From Acidimicrobiaceae bacterium (GTDB lineage Bacteria; Actinomycetota; Acidimicrobiia; Acidimicrobiales; Ilumatobacteraceae), in assembly GCA_947446815.1 (NCBI GenBank), contig CANFGT010000002.1, positions 62,001 through 126,000 on the forward strand: 64,000 bases of DNA, written 5' to 3'. The position numbers and the translations under genes were made by a program. Within the stretch, counting starts at the first letter, position 1. The number at the start of each line of letters is the position of its first letter. Under the pieces are notes generated by a model. It was not told the DNA's origin. It saw only the letters and a program-made list of their open reading frames with translations, and did not search any database. Below, in pieces: positions 1 through 8,457 of this stretch.

Positions 1-2193
1 AATTTCGTCGATGCGATTCACAAACTCTGGTCGGAAATAATCAATGGGTTCACCCGGCAAGTTGCTCGTCATGATGAGCACCACGTTCGTGAAATCCACT
101 GTGCGTCCTTGGCCGTCAGTGAGACGCCCATCGTCAAGTACTTGCAATAAGATGTTGAAAACATCAGGGTGCGCCTTTTCCACTTCATCCAGCAGTACAA
201 CGCTGTACGGACGACGACGAACAAGTTCTGTTAACTGACCACCTTCGTCGTATCCGACGTATCCCGGAGGAGCGCCAATCAGGCGACTGACGGAATATTT
301 TTCCATGTACTCAGCCATGTCAATTCGCACCATGGCCTTCTCGTCATCAAAGAGATACTCAGCCAATGCGCGAGCCAGTTCTGTTTTGCCAACACCAGTT
401 GGTCCGAGGAACATGAAGGATCCGATGGGGCGATTCGGGTCAGATAGCCCAGCGCGGCTACGGCGAATGGCGTTAGCAACCGCCGTCACTGCTGCGTCTT
501 GTCCAATGACACGCTTGTGTAAGAGGGCTTCAAGATGAACAAGTTTCTGCATCTCGCCTTCCAGCAAGCGACTGACAGGGACACCTGTCCACTTTGCAAC
601 AACCTCTGCAATATCTTCTGCGTCTACTTCTTCTTTCAACATGCGATTGTCTTTTTGCAAGACATCAAGATGTTGCGTGGCTTCATCAATGCGTCGTTCC
701 AACTCGGGGATGCGTCCGTAACGGATCTCTGCAGCCTTCTCTAGATCCGTTTCACGATCTACATGCGAGCGAAGAGTTTCAAGTTCTTCTTTCAGAGTAC
801 GAATAGCAGAAATTGCTTCTCGTTCTGCCTCCCAATGGAACTTCATTTCATCCACTTGCACTTGCAACACATCAAGCTCGTCTTGCAAAGACCCAAGTCG
901 CTCAACAGAAGCCGTGTCGGTTTCCTTTTCAAGCGCAACTTTCTCGATTTCTAATTGGAAGATTCGACGTTGCACAACATCAATTTCTGTTGGAAGTGAA
1001 TCAATCTCGATGCGGAGCTTGCTCGCTGCTTCATCCATAAGGTCAATGGCCTTGTCGGGCAAGAAACGATTCGTGAGGTACCGATTAGACAACACGGCTG
1101 CACTGACCAACGCAGAGTCTTGAATGCGCACACCATGATGCACCTCATAACGTTCCTTCAAGCCACGAAGAATTGCGATGGTGTCTGGCACTGTCGGTTC
1201 ACCGACGTACACCTGTTGGAATCTGCGTTCCAGTGCAGGGTCTTTCTCGACGTACTTACGAAACTCATCGAGTGTTGTGGCACCCACCATGCGCAATTCA
1301 CCGCGTGCAAGCATGGGTTTGATCATGTTGCCCGCATCCATGGCGCCTTCGGAACCTCCGCCAGCACCCACCAACGTATGCATCTCGTCAACAAACGTGA
1401 TTACTTCGCCATTGGAGTCGGTGATCTCTTTCAGCACTGCCTTGAGGCGCTCTTCAAATTCTCCGCGATACTTTGCGCCCGCAAGCATTGATGCCAAGTC
1501 CAACGCAACAAGACGTTTGTTCTTCAACCCCTCTGGAACATCGCCGTCAGCAATGCGCTGTGCGAGACCTTCCACGATTGCTGTTTTGCCCACTCCGGGT
1601 TCGCCAATTAAGACCGGGTTGTTCTTTGTTCGACGCGAGAGCACCTGGATAACGCGTCGAATCTCTTCGTCACGACCAATGACCGGGTCAATTTTTCCGG
1701 CGCGCGCGCGTTCAGTGAGGTCTTGTCCATATTTCTCTAATGCGGCGAATTGTGATTCCGGGTCTTGTGACGTCACTCGATGAGAACCTCGAACTTCACG
1801 AAGCGCCTGCAGCATCTCTTCGCTGCCAATGCCAACACGCTGATTCAGAGCGAGCATCAAATGTTCCACTGACAAGAAATCGTCATGGAGGTCTTTGCGA
1901 GCAGAGTCGGCATTTTCCAATGCATTACTGAGCTCGCGATTCATCCGTGGTTCGGCGCCAGCATCTACGCGCGCTAGTCGACCAATGTTCTCTTCGGCCT
2001 TCGCACGCAACATGCCTGGAGCTACACCGAGCTTCTGCAGCAACGCGGGAACAATTGTGTCTGGCTGACTAACAAGCGCAGCCAAGACGTGGTCGACAGT
2101 GAGCTCAGGGTTACCGTTACTGCGGGCAATATCACTTGCAGCAGCGAAAGCTTCTTGGGTCTTTGTTGTCCACTTTTTCGGATCGATTGCCAT
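1..2193 (-). CDS. clpB: ATP-dependent disaggregase ClpB (3' part outside window)
   Basis: Hexameric cytoplasmic AAA+ chaperone that works with DnaK, DnaJ and GrpE to pull proteins out of aggregates. The 731 visible codons start at an ATG preceded by an AGGAGG ribosome binding site. They show the N-terminal Clp repeat domain (about 1-145), the first Walker A (GEPGVGKT, about 198-205) with a DEMHT Walker B, the coiled-coil M domain, and the second Walker A (GPTGVGKT) with a DEVEKA Walker B. Full-length ClpB is about 860 residues, so roughly the last 130 lie outside the window. It starts 20 bp after hspR and is probably the last gene of the dnaK operon; many actinobacteria instead keep clpB as a separate HspR-controlled gene. 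Confidence 0.97.
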   Translation of the reverse strand, partial: MAIDPKKWTTKTQEAFAAASDIARSNGNPELTVDHVLAALVSQPDTIVPALLQKLGVAPGMLRAKAEENIGRLARVDAGAEPRMNRELSNALENADSARKDLHDDFLSVEHLMLALNQRVGIGSEEMLQALREVRGSHRVTSQDPESQFAALEKYGQDLTERARAGKIDPVIGRDEEIRRVIQVLSRRTKNNPVLIGEPGVGKTAIVEGLAQRIADGDVPEGLKNKRLVALDLASMLAGAKYRGEFEERLKAVLKEITDSNGEVITFVDEMHTLVGAGGGSEGAMDAGNMIKPMLARGELRMVGATTLDEFRKYVEKDPALERRFQQVYVGEPTVPDTIAILRGLKERYEVHHGVRIQDSALVSAAVLSNRYLTNRFLPDKAIDLMDEAASKLRIEIDSLPTEIDVVQRRIFQLEIEKVALEKETDTASVERLGSLQDELDVLQVQVDEMKFHWEAEREAISAIRTLKEELETLRSHVDRETDLEKAAEIRYGRIPELERRIDEATQHLDVLQKDNRMLKEEVDAEDIAEVVAKWTGVPVSRLLEGEMQKLVHLEALLHKRVIGQDAAVTAVANAIRRSRAGLSDPNRPIGSFMFLGPTGVGKTELARALAEYLFDDEKAMVRIDMAEYMEKYSVSRLIGAPPGYVGYDEGGQLTELVRRRPYSVVLLDEVEKAHPDVFNILLQVLDDGRLTDGQGRTVDFTNVVLIMTSNLPGEPIDYFRPEFVNRIDEI

Positions 2194-2213
2194 ATGAGTG
2201 GCCTCCTGTGGGT

Positions 2214-2609
2214 TTATCGGTTGGGATCAAAAATGCTGGGGCGTTCGTTGTAAAGCGTGATGGCACGTCGTAGTGGCACCAATGCTCCCGATGATCGCTG
2301 TTCTAGTGCGTTGACTGCATCGATAAGTCCCTGGCGCAGTTCTGCCACTTCTGTTCGAAGTCGTATGACTTCTTCTTCTAAAGACATCACGTGTCGGATG
2401 CCTTCAAGATTCATTCCCGTCGTTGCGAGTTCAGCAATACGACGCAGTCGCATGATGTCTGCATCGCTGTATCGACGATTTCCGCCAGTCGTGCGCGCTG
2501 GAGTGAGCAACCCACGGCGCTCATAAATACGCAATGTCTGCGGATGCATGCCGGCGAGTTCTGCCGCGACAGAAATCACGTACACCGCTTGATGATGAGG
2601 GCGCATCAT
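2214..2609 (-). CDS. hspR: HspR, MerR-family heat-shock repressor
   Basis: Transcriptional repressor of the dnaK operon in actinobacteria; DnaK normally acts as its co-repressor. The 131 residues carry a MerR-type winged helix-turn-helix at about 9-58, with the recognition segment [14 protein letters not shown] and the wing motif GGNRRYS. A heptad-rich coiled coil follows at about 77-105. The start ATG overlaps the dnaJ stop (ATGA), so the two are translationally coupled. Its position directly after dnaJ is the classic actinobacterial arrangement. A HAIR-like inverted repeat, the known HspR target type, lies upstream of dnaK at 6119-6139. Confidence 0.93.
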   Translation of the reverse strand: MMRPHHQAVYVISVAAELAGMHPQTLRIYERRGLLTPARTTGGNRRYSDADIMRLRRIAELATTGMNLEGIRHVMSLEEEVIRLRTEVAELRQGLIDAVNALEQRSSGALVPLRRAITLYNERPSIFDPNR

Positions 2610-3706
2610 GACTTGGCCTTGTCTCGTGGATTACGCAAGATTTCACTCAGTGCTTCGACTGCCGCTTGTTCTTCTTCGTTCAAGCTCGAGGGCACTGCAA
2701 CTTCCACCGTCACGATGAGATCGCCCGTGGTTTTCGCGTTTGAGATTCCTTTGCTCTTCACCCGATGACGTGAACCAGATTGTGTGCCGGGCTTTAGACG
2801 CAGAGTTACTTCGCCATCGCTGAGCGTCGGCACAGTGATCGTTGCACCCAAGACGGCTTCGGTGAATGAAACAGGAACCCGTACAAGCAACGTGAGTCCT
2901 TCTCGCGTGAAGAATGCATGCGGCGACACACGGCATTCGACGAGCAAGTCGCCTGCTGGACCACCGTTACGCCCGGGAGTGCCTCGCCCCTTGAGACGAA
3001 TACGTTGGCCATCGTCGACTCCCGCAGGAATACGAACATTGACATCGCGTGGGCGCCGTTCAATTCCGTTACCGCGACACGTACCGCATGGGTATTCAAT
3101 GATGTTTCCCTTGCCGCCACATGAGCGACATGGCGAAGACATTGCGAAGGGCCCTTGATTACTGGCAACTGATCCTCGGCCACCACATGCGCTGCACATC
3201 TTGGGTGATGTCCCTGGTTTTGCACCAGAACCTGTACACGTGGAACAGACTGCATCAGCAGTGAGATGCAACGACGTAGTGAGGCCATGCGCTGCCTCCT
3301 CAAACGACAACGTCAAGGTGGATTCAATATCTGCACCGCGTTGTGGTCCAACGCCGCTTGCGCCACCACGGCGACCACGACCGCCAAACATTTGTCCGAG
3401 GATGTCGCCGAGATCGCCACCGCCCATGTCGAAGCCCATGTTCTGACCGCCACCGAACCCAGCAGATGGGCCCATGCGGCGCACTTCGTCATACTCAGTG
3501 CGTTTAGAAGCATCGCCGACGACGTCATATGCGGCAGAGATGTCTTTGAATTTCTCTTCTGCTTCTTTGTTCCCAGGATTTGTATCCGGGTGATATTGAC
3601 GCGCCAAGCGCCTGTAGGCCTTCGTGATGTCCTTCTCTGTTGCGTCTTTCGACACTCCGAGGACGGCGTAGTAGTCCTTTTCAAACCACTCGCGTTGGGC
3701 AGCCAA
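2606..3706 (-). CDS. dnaJ: Chaperone protein DnaJ
   Basis: Type I Hsp40 co-chaperone that delivers clients to DnaK and stimulates its ATPase. The J domain at about 9-75 has the essential HPD at 39-41. A Gly/Phe-rich linker follows (about 81-120). Four CxxCxGxG zinc repeats have cysteine pairs at 154/157, 171/174, 193/196 and 207/210, followed by the C-terminal substrate-binding domains. At 366 residues it is a normal full-length DnaJ. It starts 3 bp after the grpE stop and overlaps hspR by 4 bp. Confidence 0.98.
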   Translation of the reverse strand: MAAQREWFEKDYYAVLGVSKDATEKDITKAYRRLARQYHPDTNPGNKEAEEKFKDISAAYDVVGDASKRTEYDEVRRMGPSAGFGGGQNMGFDMGGGDLGDILGQMFGGRGRRGGASGVGPQRGADIESTLTLSFEEAAHGLTTSLHLTADAVCSTCTGSGAKPGTSPKMCSACGGRGSVASNQGPFAMSSPCRSCGGKGNIIEYPCGTCRGNGIERRPRDVNVRIPAGVDDGQRIRLKGRGTPGRNGGPAGDLLVECRVSPHAFFTREGLTLLVRVPVSFTEAVLGATITVPTLSDGEVTLRLKPGTQSGSRHRVKSKGISNAKTTGDLIVTVEVAVPSSLNEEEQAAVEALSEILRNPRDKAKS

Positions 3707-3709
3707 GAC

Positions 3710-4195
3710 TTATCCCTTTACCTTCACCATGGCAGCGCGCAAGACGCGACCCTTCCATTCGTAACCAGTGCGCAGAACTTCGCTGACAATTGGTTCACCG
3801 CCGTCGCCAGGTTCATGCATCACTGCTTCCGCTAACTCCGGATTGAATGGCTGATTCAAAAGATCAAGCGCAATGAGGCCTTGGCTCTTCAGCGCGCCCA
3901 TGAGTGAAGACCAAATAGGTTCCACACCTTCGGCGCCGTGAGCAAAAGCTGCTTCGCACGCATCTAAAACGGGAAGAAGAGATTCAGCCATGCGACCAGT
4001 TGCACGTGCAATCTCATCAGACTGCATCTGCGTCATGCGCTTTTTGTAATTCTCAAAGTCTGCTTGCAAACGCAAAGCGATGTCTTTGAACTCATTACGT
4101 TCAGCGAGCAGAGCGTCAATGTCATGTTCGACAGCAACTTCTTCAACAACCTCGGTCGGCGCCTCTTCAAGCTGTTCGACAGTTTCGTCAGTCAT
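3710..4195 (-). CDS. grpE: Nucleotide exchange factor GrpE
   Basis: Dimeric exchange factor that releases ADP from DnaK. The 161 residues begin with an acidic low-complexity tail (about 1-25), then the long coiled-coil helix and the C-terminal beta domain. The C-terminal signature is recognisable around AEAVMHEPG and EVLRTGYEWKGRVLRAAMV. It lies 3 bp after dnaK and just before dnaJ in the standard operon order. Confidence 0.96.
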   Translation of the reverse strand: MTDETVEQLEEAPTEVVEEVAVEHDIDALLAERNEFKDIALRLQADFENYKKRMTQMQSDEIARATGRMAESLLPVLDACEAAFAHGAEGVEPIWSSLMGALKSQGLIALDLLNQPFNPELAEAVMHEPGDGGEPIVSEVLRTGYEWKGRVLRAAMVKVKG

Positions 4196-4198
4196 TGC

Positions 4199-6031
4199 TT
4201 ACTGCTCATCAACAATCTCGGCATCAACAATGTCGTCATCAGAGGGTGCAGATGCACCCGAGGCTGACGTACCGGCTGCACCACTGTCACGCGCTGCTGC
4301 CTCATACAACTTCTGGCTGAAAGCTTGGCTTGCACCCATGAGTGTTTCAGTTGTGGACTTGATCTGGTCAAGATCGTTTGCCGCAATGGCTGCCTTCAAC
4401 GCAGAAAGTGGGCCTTCAACTGCGTCTTTCTCCTCGGCAGGAACATTCTCGCCCTGTTCGCGCAAGACCTTTTCAGTTTGGTAGACGAGCGAGTCAGCAT
4501 TGTTACGAATCTCTGCTTCATCACGACGGCGACGGTCATCTTCTGCATGTGCTTCGGCATCACGAATCATCTCTTCGATCTTGTCCTTGCTCAACGAAGA
4601 AGCATTCTGCACTTGCATCTTGTTTTCTTTGTTTGTTGCACGGTCCTTTGCCGACACAACGACAATGCCGTTCGCATCGATGTCAAAGGTGACTTCAATC
4701 TGTGGAACACCGCGGGGTGCTGGCGGTAATTCAGAGAGTGTGAAAGTTCCAAGCTCTGAGTTGTACGCAGCCATTTCGCGCTCACCTTGCAACACTTTGA
4801 TTTCGACTGACGGCTGATTGTCATCTGCCGTCGTGAACACTTCGGTGCGGCGAGTAGGAATGGTGGTGTTGCGCTCAATGAGCTTTGTCATCACGCCACC
4901 CTTTGTCTCGATTCCCAATGACAACGGAGTCACGTCGAGAAGAAGAACGTCTTTCACTTCGCCCTTCAACACGCCAGCCTGCACAGCTGCTCCATCAGCA
5001 ACAACTTCATCAGGGTTCACAGTTTTGTTGGGCTCTTTGCCGGTGAGACTGAACACGAGGTCCTGTACTGCTGGCATACGAGTAGAACCGCCCACAAGAA
5101 TCACGTGATTCACTTGGTCCTTCTTGAGACCTGCATCGGACAATGCCTTCTCGAAGGAAACGCGACAACGCTCAACAAGGTCGGCGGTCATTTCTTGGAA
5201 CTTGGAACGTGACAACTGTTCATCAAGGTGCAATGGACCTTCGGCTGTTGCTGTGATGAACGGAAGATTGATCTGAGTCTGTTGTGTCTGGCTCAGTTCA
5301 ATCTTTGCTTTTTCGGCAGCTTCTTTCAATCGTTGCAATGCCATACGGTCTTGTGCAAGGTCCACATTGTGTGCGGCCTTGAACTGTTGCACCAACCAAT
5401 CGATGATGCGCTGGTCCCAGTCATCTCCGCCAAGGTGAGTGTCACCGTGTGTGCTCTTTACTTCGAAAACTCCGTCGCCAATTTCAAGAACTGACACGTC
5501 GAATGTTCCACCACCAAGGTCGAACACCAAAATGGTTTCATCTTGTGAAGATTTGTCGAGACCATAAGCAAGCGCTGCAGCAGTTGGTTCGTTGATGATG
5601 CGCAGCACATTGAGCCCAGCAATTGCACCTGCTTCTTTTGTTGCAGTGCGCTCTGCGTCGTTGAAGTACGCCGGAACGGTGATCACAGCGTCGGTCACGG
5701 TGGTGCCCAAGTACGCCTCGGCATCACGCTTCAACTTCATGAGAATGCGCGCACTGATTTCCTGTGGGGAATACTTCTTGCCGTCGATGTCTTCTGACAT
5801 CCAGGACTTGCCCATTTCGCGCTTGATGCTGCGGAAGGTGCGATCCGGGTTGGTGATGGCCTGACGCTTCGCGACTTCGCCCACCAGGACTTCACCGGTC
5901 TTCGAGAACGCAACGATGGACGGCGTTGTGCGCGCGCCTTCTGCGTTTGGGATAACAACTCGCTCGCCCGCTTCGAGAACTGCAACAACTGAGTTCGTAG
6001 TTCCGAGGTCGATTCCGACTGCTTTTGCCAT
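4199..6031 (-). CDS. dnaK: Molecular chaperone DnaK (Hsp70)
   Basis: ATP-driven cytoplasmic chaperone. The 610 residues begin with the Hsp70 phosphate-binding signature GIDLGTTNS (about 6-14). The second signature [10 protein letters not shown] and the third ([11 protein letters not shown]) are present, followed by the substrate-binding domain and a lid ending in an acidic tail ([13 protein letters not shown]). It is the first gene of dnaK-grpE-dnaJ-hspR-clpB. The start ATG has an AGGAG site about 9 bases upstream. A candidate promoter, a CIRCE-like element and a HAIR-like element lie in the 143-bp region shared with divergent gpmI. Confidence 0.99.
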   Translation of the reverse strand: MAKAVGIDLGTTNSVVAVLEAGERVVIPNAEGARTTPSIVAFSKTGEVLVGEVAKRQAITNPDRTFRSIKREMGKSWMSEDIDGKKYSPQEISARILMKLKRDAEAYLGTTVTDAVITVPAYFNDAERTATKEAGAIAGLNVLRIINEPTAAALAYGLDKSSQDETILVFDLGGGTFDVSVLEIGDGVFEVKSTHGDTHLGGDDWDQRIIDWLVQQFKAAHNVDLAQDRMALQRLKEAAEKAKIELSQTQQTQINLPFITATAEGPLHLDEQLSRSKFQEMTADLVERCRVSFEKALSDAGLKKDQVNHVILVGGSTRMPAVQDLVFSLTGKEPNKTVNPDEVVADGAAVQAGVLKGEVKDVLLLDVTPLSLGIETKGGVMTKLIERNTTIPTRRTEVFTTADDNQPSVEIKVLQGEREMAAYNSELGTFTLSELPPAPRGVPQIEVTFDIDANGIVVVSAKDRATNKENKMQVQNASSLSKDKIEEMIRDAEAHAEDDRRRRDEAEIRNNADSLVYQTEKVLREQGENVPAEEKDAVEGPLSALKAAIAANDLDQIKSTTETLMGASQAFSQKLYEAAARDSGAAGTSASGASAPSDDDIVDAEIVDEQ

Positions 6032-6063
6032 TGGGGGTCTCCTTCAATAGAAGATGGTTTGGA

Positions 6064-6090
6064 TTAGCAGTCATGATAGGGGACTGCTAA
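6064..6090 (-). promoter_or_regulatory. CIRCE-like operator (HrcA-type) upstream of dnaK
   Basis: Perfect inverted repeat TTAGCAGTC-N9-GACTGCTAA. The family consensus is TTAGCACTC-N9-GAGTGCTAA, so there is one substitution, made symmetrically in both arms, and the spacer is the canonical 9 bases. It covers the putative dnaK -10 box and most of the spacer. Binding by HrcA is inferred; hrcA is not in this window. Confidence 0.75.
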
Positions 6091-6102
6091 TTCCGCTTGC
6101 AA
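6073..6102 (-). promoter_or_regulatory. Candidate dnaK promoter
   Basis: On the minus strand a TTGCAA -35 box (6097-6102) and a TATCAT -10 box (6073-6078) are separated by 18 bases, about 40 bp before the dnaK start. The CIRCE-like repeat overlaps the -10 box and spacer, which fits a repressor site. No transcript data are available. Confidence 0.45.
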
Positions 6103-6118
6103 CCATCATGGCAGGAAA

Positions 6119-6139
6119 CTTGATACAGGTACACTCAAC
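6119..6139 (-). promoter_or_regulatory. HAIR-like HspR operator upstream of dnaK
   Basis: The sequence CTTGATA-N7-ACTCAAC matches the HspR-associated inverted repeat CTTGAGT-N7-ACTCAAG at 11 of 14 arm positions, with the correct 7-base spacer. It lies just upstream of the candidate dnaK -35 box and 36 bp before the gpmI start. The hspR gene in the same operon makes feedback control the natural reading. Confidence 0.6.
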
Positions 6140-6174
6140 TTTGCAGAGGCCACTTCTCCATTTAGTCTGACGGG

Positions 6175-7824
6175 ATGGCATCCCCCGCTACCAACTCCGC
6201 CGCCGCCCCGCTTGTTCTCGCAATCCTCGATGGTGTTGGCCTTGAAGCTGATACCCCCGACAATGCCGTGAGCGGTGCATGTGCCCCATTCCTCCACGGC
6301 GCAATCAATGGCCAAGTTGATGGCATGGCTGTTGTTTCCCTTCCGATCCGAGCTCACGGAGTTGCTGTGGGACTCCCGACCGACGCCGACATGGGCAACT
6401 CTGAGGTTGGTCACAACATCATGGGGGCTGGTCGTATTTTCGACCAAGGGGCAAAGCAAGTAGAAGAAGCTTTCCGCACTGGAACTATTTGGGGCGAAGC
6501 ATGGGACATGGTGATGTCTCACAAGGACCATCAGATTCATTTTGTGGGCTTGCTCTCGGATGGCAATGTGCACTCCCACATTCGCCATCTCAAGGCCCTT
6601 GTCACTGCTGCTGCCACAGTCGGAGCGCAAAAGATCGTCATCCACCCTTTGTTCGATGGGCGCGACGTCAGAGATGGAACCGCAGAGGCTTACCTCGCTG
6701 ACCTTGAGGCCTTCCTTGCCGACATCGCAGCAACCCACCGTTGCTCCGCGCTTGTTGGTTCTGGTGGCGGTCGCATGATCGTCACCATGGACCGATACGA
6801 GGCCGACTGGACCATTGTTGAAAATGGCTGGAAGGCCCACGCCGAGGGATCTGCTCGACCATTTCGTTCTGCAGCCGAAGCATTAGCAACTTTGCGTGCC
6901 GAGGACACGGGCGTCAGCGACCAGTACCTGCCACCGTTCACCATCGTTGACAACACCGGGTCACCCGTTGGCGCAATGCACGATGACGATGCCGTTGTCA
7001 TCTTTAACTTCCGCGGCGACCGCGTCGTCGAGATTTACCGCGCACTCACAGAAGAACCCTTTAGCCAGTTTGTCCGTGGCCCATTACCCAACAATCTTCT
7101 CGTTGTCGGCATGACGTTGTACGACGGCGACATGGGAATCCCTGCGCATTTTCTCGTGTCTCCCACACGCGTCACGGGCACTGTGTCAGAACTTCTTGCA
7201 ACAGCCGGCATCGCACAATATGCAGTTGCTGAAACACAAAAATTTGGGCATGTCACATATTTTTGGAATGGCAATCGATCGGAAAAGTTCAACGATCAAC
7301 TTGAAACATGGGTTGAAATTCCTTCCGACAAAGTGTCGTTTGACAAGTTGCCAAAGATGAAAGCGAAAGAGACGGGTGACGCAGTTGTCGCAGCCGTCGA
7401 AAGTGGTAAATACCCCTTTATTCGTTGCAATTTTGCAGGTGGCGACATGGTGGGCCATACCGGTGATATTCCTGCGTCGATCATCGCTGTTGAAGCAATT
7501 GACCAAGCACTTGTGCGCGTGAACGATGCCGTGCGTGCAGCTGGTGGAACACTTCTCATCACTGCTGACCATGGCAACTGTGAAGTGTTAGTCGAACGCG
7601 ACAAGAACGGTGCTCCACTCATGGATGCACACGGTGTAGCCGTTCCAAAGAAGTCGCACACGTTGTCACCGGTTCCATTTATCGCCATTGATTATGCGAA
7701 TCGGACCGTCACATCTGCCGGCGTCAGCGATGCAGGTATTTCCAACATTGCAGCAACGATCCTCACATTGCTCGCTCAGCCGGTACCTAGCGACTACCGC
7801 TCTGCACTCATCGCCGTTTCATAA
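6175..7824 (+). CDS. gpmI: 2,3-bisphosphoglycerate-independent phosphoglycerate mutase
   Basis: Cytoplasmic glycolytic enzyme converting 3-phosphoglycerate to 2-phosphoglycerate with two manganese ions. The 549 residues start with the metal-binding LDGVG segment (Asp about 19). The motif MGNSEVGHN holds the phosphoserine nucleophile at about Ser76. The C-terminal metal ligands are visible in GGDMVGHTGD and LLITADHGNCE, near the end. Length is at the upper end of the family (about 510-550). It is divergent from dnaK and shares its upstream region, so heat-shock repressors could influence it too. Confidence 0.96.
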   Translation: MASPATNSAAAPLVLAILDGVGLEADTPDNAVSGACAPFLHGAINGQVDGMAVVSLPIRAHGVAVGLPTDADMGNSEVGHNIMGAGRIFDQGAKQVEEAFRTGTIWGEAWDMVMSHKDHQIHFVGLLSDGNVHSHIRHLKALVTAAATVGAQKIVIHPLFDGRDVRDGTAEAYLADLEAFLADIAATHRCSALVGSGGGRMIVTMDRYEADWTIVENGWKAHAEGSARPFRSAAEALATLRAEDTGVSDQYLPPFTIVDNTGSPVGAMHDDDAVVIFNFRGDRVVEIYRALTEEPFSQFVRGPLPNNLLVVGMTLYDGDMGIPAHFLVSPTRVTGTVSELLATAGIAQYAVAETQKFGHVTYFWNGNRSEKFNDQLETWVEIPSDKVSFDKLPKMKAKETGDAVVAAVESGKYPFIRCNFAGGDMVGHTGDIPASIIAVEAIDQALVRVNDAVRAAGGTLLITADHGNCEVLVERDKNGAPLMDAHGVAVPKKSHTLSPVPFIAIDYANRTVTSAGVSDAGISNIAATILTLLAQPVPSDYRSALIAVS

Positions 7825-7939
7825 CGATTGTCCCCAATCTGTAGGTGCTTGGGGTCGCGCGTCACATGTGACCACTCAGACAGAAACGATCTCTCTCCAG
7901 TGGAAAAGTGACCCATGACAAGTGATTACACTTGTGCAC

Positions 7940-8365
7940 ATGGCAAGCACCAAGTCCACCGTTGACCACCTTCGCAACATTGCACTCTTTTCTGAGTGCT
8001 CCTCCAAGGAACTCTCCCTTGTTGTGAAGAACTCCACCGAGCGAGTGCTCAAGGCCGGAACGGTCATCATGGATCAAGGTCAGACAGGTCGCGAGGCATA
8101 CGTCATCCTCGAAGGATCTGCCACGGTCAAGCGCAATGGCAAAAAGGTCGCCACTGTCAAGTCCGGCGCCGTTATTGGTGAGTTGTCACTGCTTGACCAC
8201 GGTCCTCGTACCGCAGCTGTCATCGCCGACACCGACGTCCGCTTGCTCGTGATTTCTGAGCGGGCACTCAAGGGCGCCGTTGACAACATTCCCGCCATCT
8301 CGCGCAAGTTGCTCAAAGCACTCGCTACTCGCGTTCGCGAACTCGACCGCGCGCACTTCGGCTGA
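7940..8365 (+). CDS. Stand-alone cyclic-nucleotide-binding-domain protein
   Basis: The 141 residues form a single Crp-like cNMP-binding beta-roll (about 18-115). The phosphate-binding-cassette-like stretch GELSLLDHGPRTAAVIAD is the strongest signature. There is no helix-turn-helix after the dimer helix, so it is probably not a DNA-binding Crp. The ATG at 7940 is chosen because it begins the conserved fold; an in-frame GTG at 7922 is less likely. No convincing ribosome binding site precedes it. Small proteins of this kind may act as regulatory subunits; the ligand and partner are unknown. Confidence 0.85.
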   Translation: MASTKSTVDHLRNIALFSECSSKELSLVVKNSTERVLKAGTVIMDQGQTGREAYVILEGSATVKRNGKKVATVKSGAVIGELSLLDHGPRTAAVIADTDVRLLVISERALKGAVDNIPAISRKLLKALATRVRELDRAHFG

Positions 8366-8401
8366 TTTTTACGCCTGATTTTTTCGGGGTCTAAGACCTC
8401 A

Positions 8402-8410
8402 TTATCCACA
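8402..8410 (+). promoter_or_regulatory. Perfect DnaA box before the EtfD-like gene
   Basis: Exact match to TTATCCACA in the 92-bp gap before the EtfD-like gene, about 48 bp from its start. It is one of six perfect boxes found only in intergenic DNA of this window. DnaA binding is inferred. Confidence 0.5.
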
Positions 8411-8457
8411 ACAGGGGTCGGCTCTGAGACCCTTATGCCACTAGCGTTGTCTTCGTT

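Noticed and set aside
1178-1783. 201-codon plus-strand frame
   Set aside because: Antisense to clpB Walker motifs; a shadow frame.
6106-6840. 244-codon minus-strand frame running into the dnaK upstream region
   Set aside because: Antisense to gpmI, no recognisable domain, and would run over the dnaK operators.
7832-7854. Hairpin CCCCAA/TTGGGG after gpmI as a terminator
   Set aside because: Only 6 bp with an 11-base loop and no T-run.
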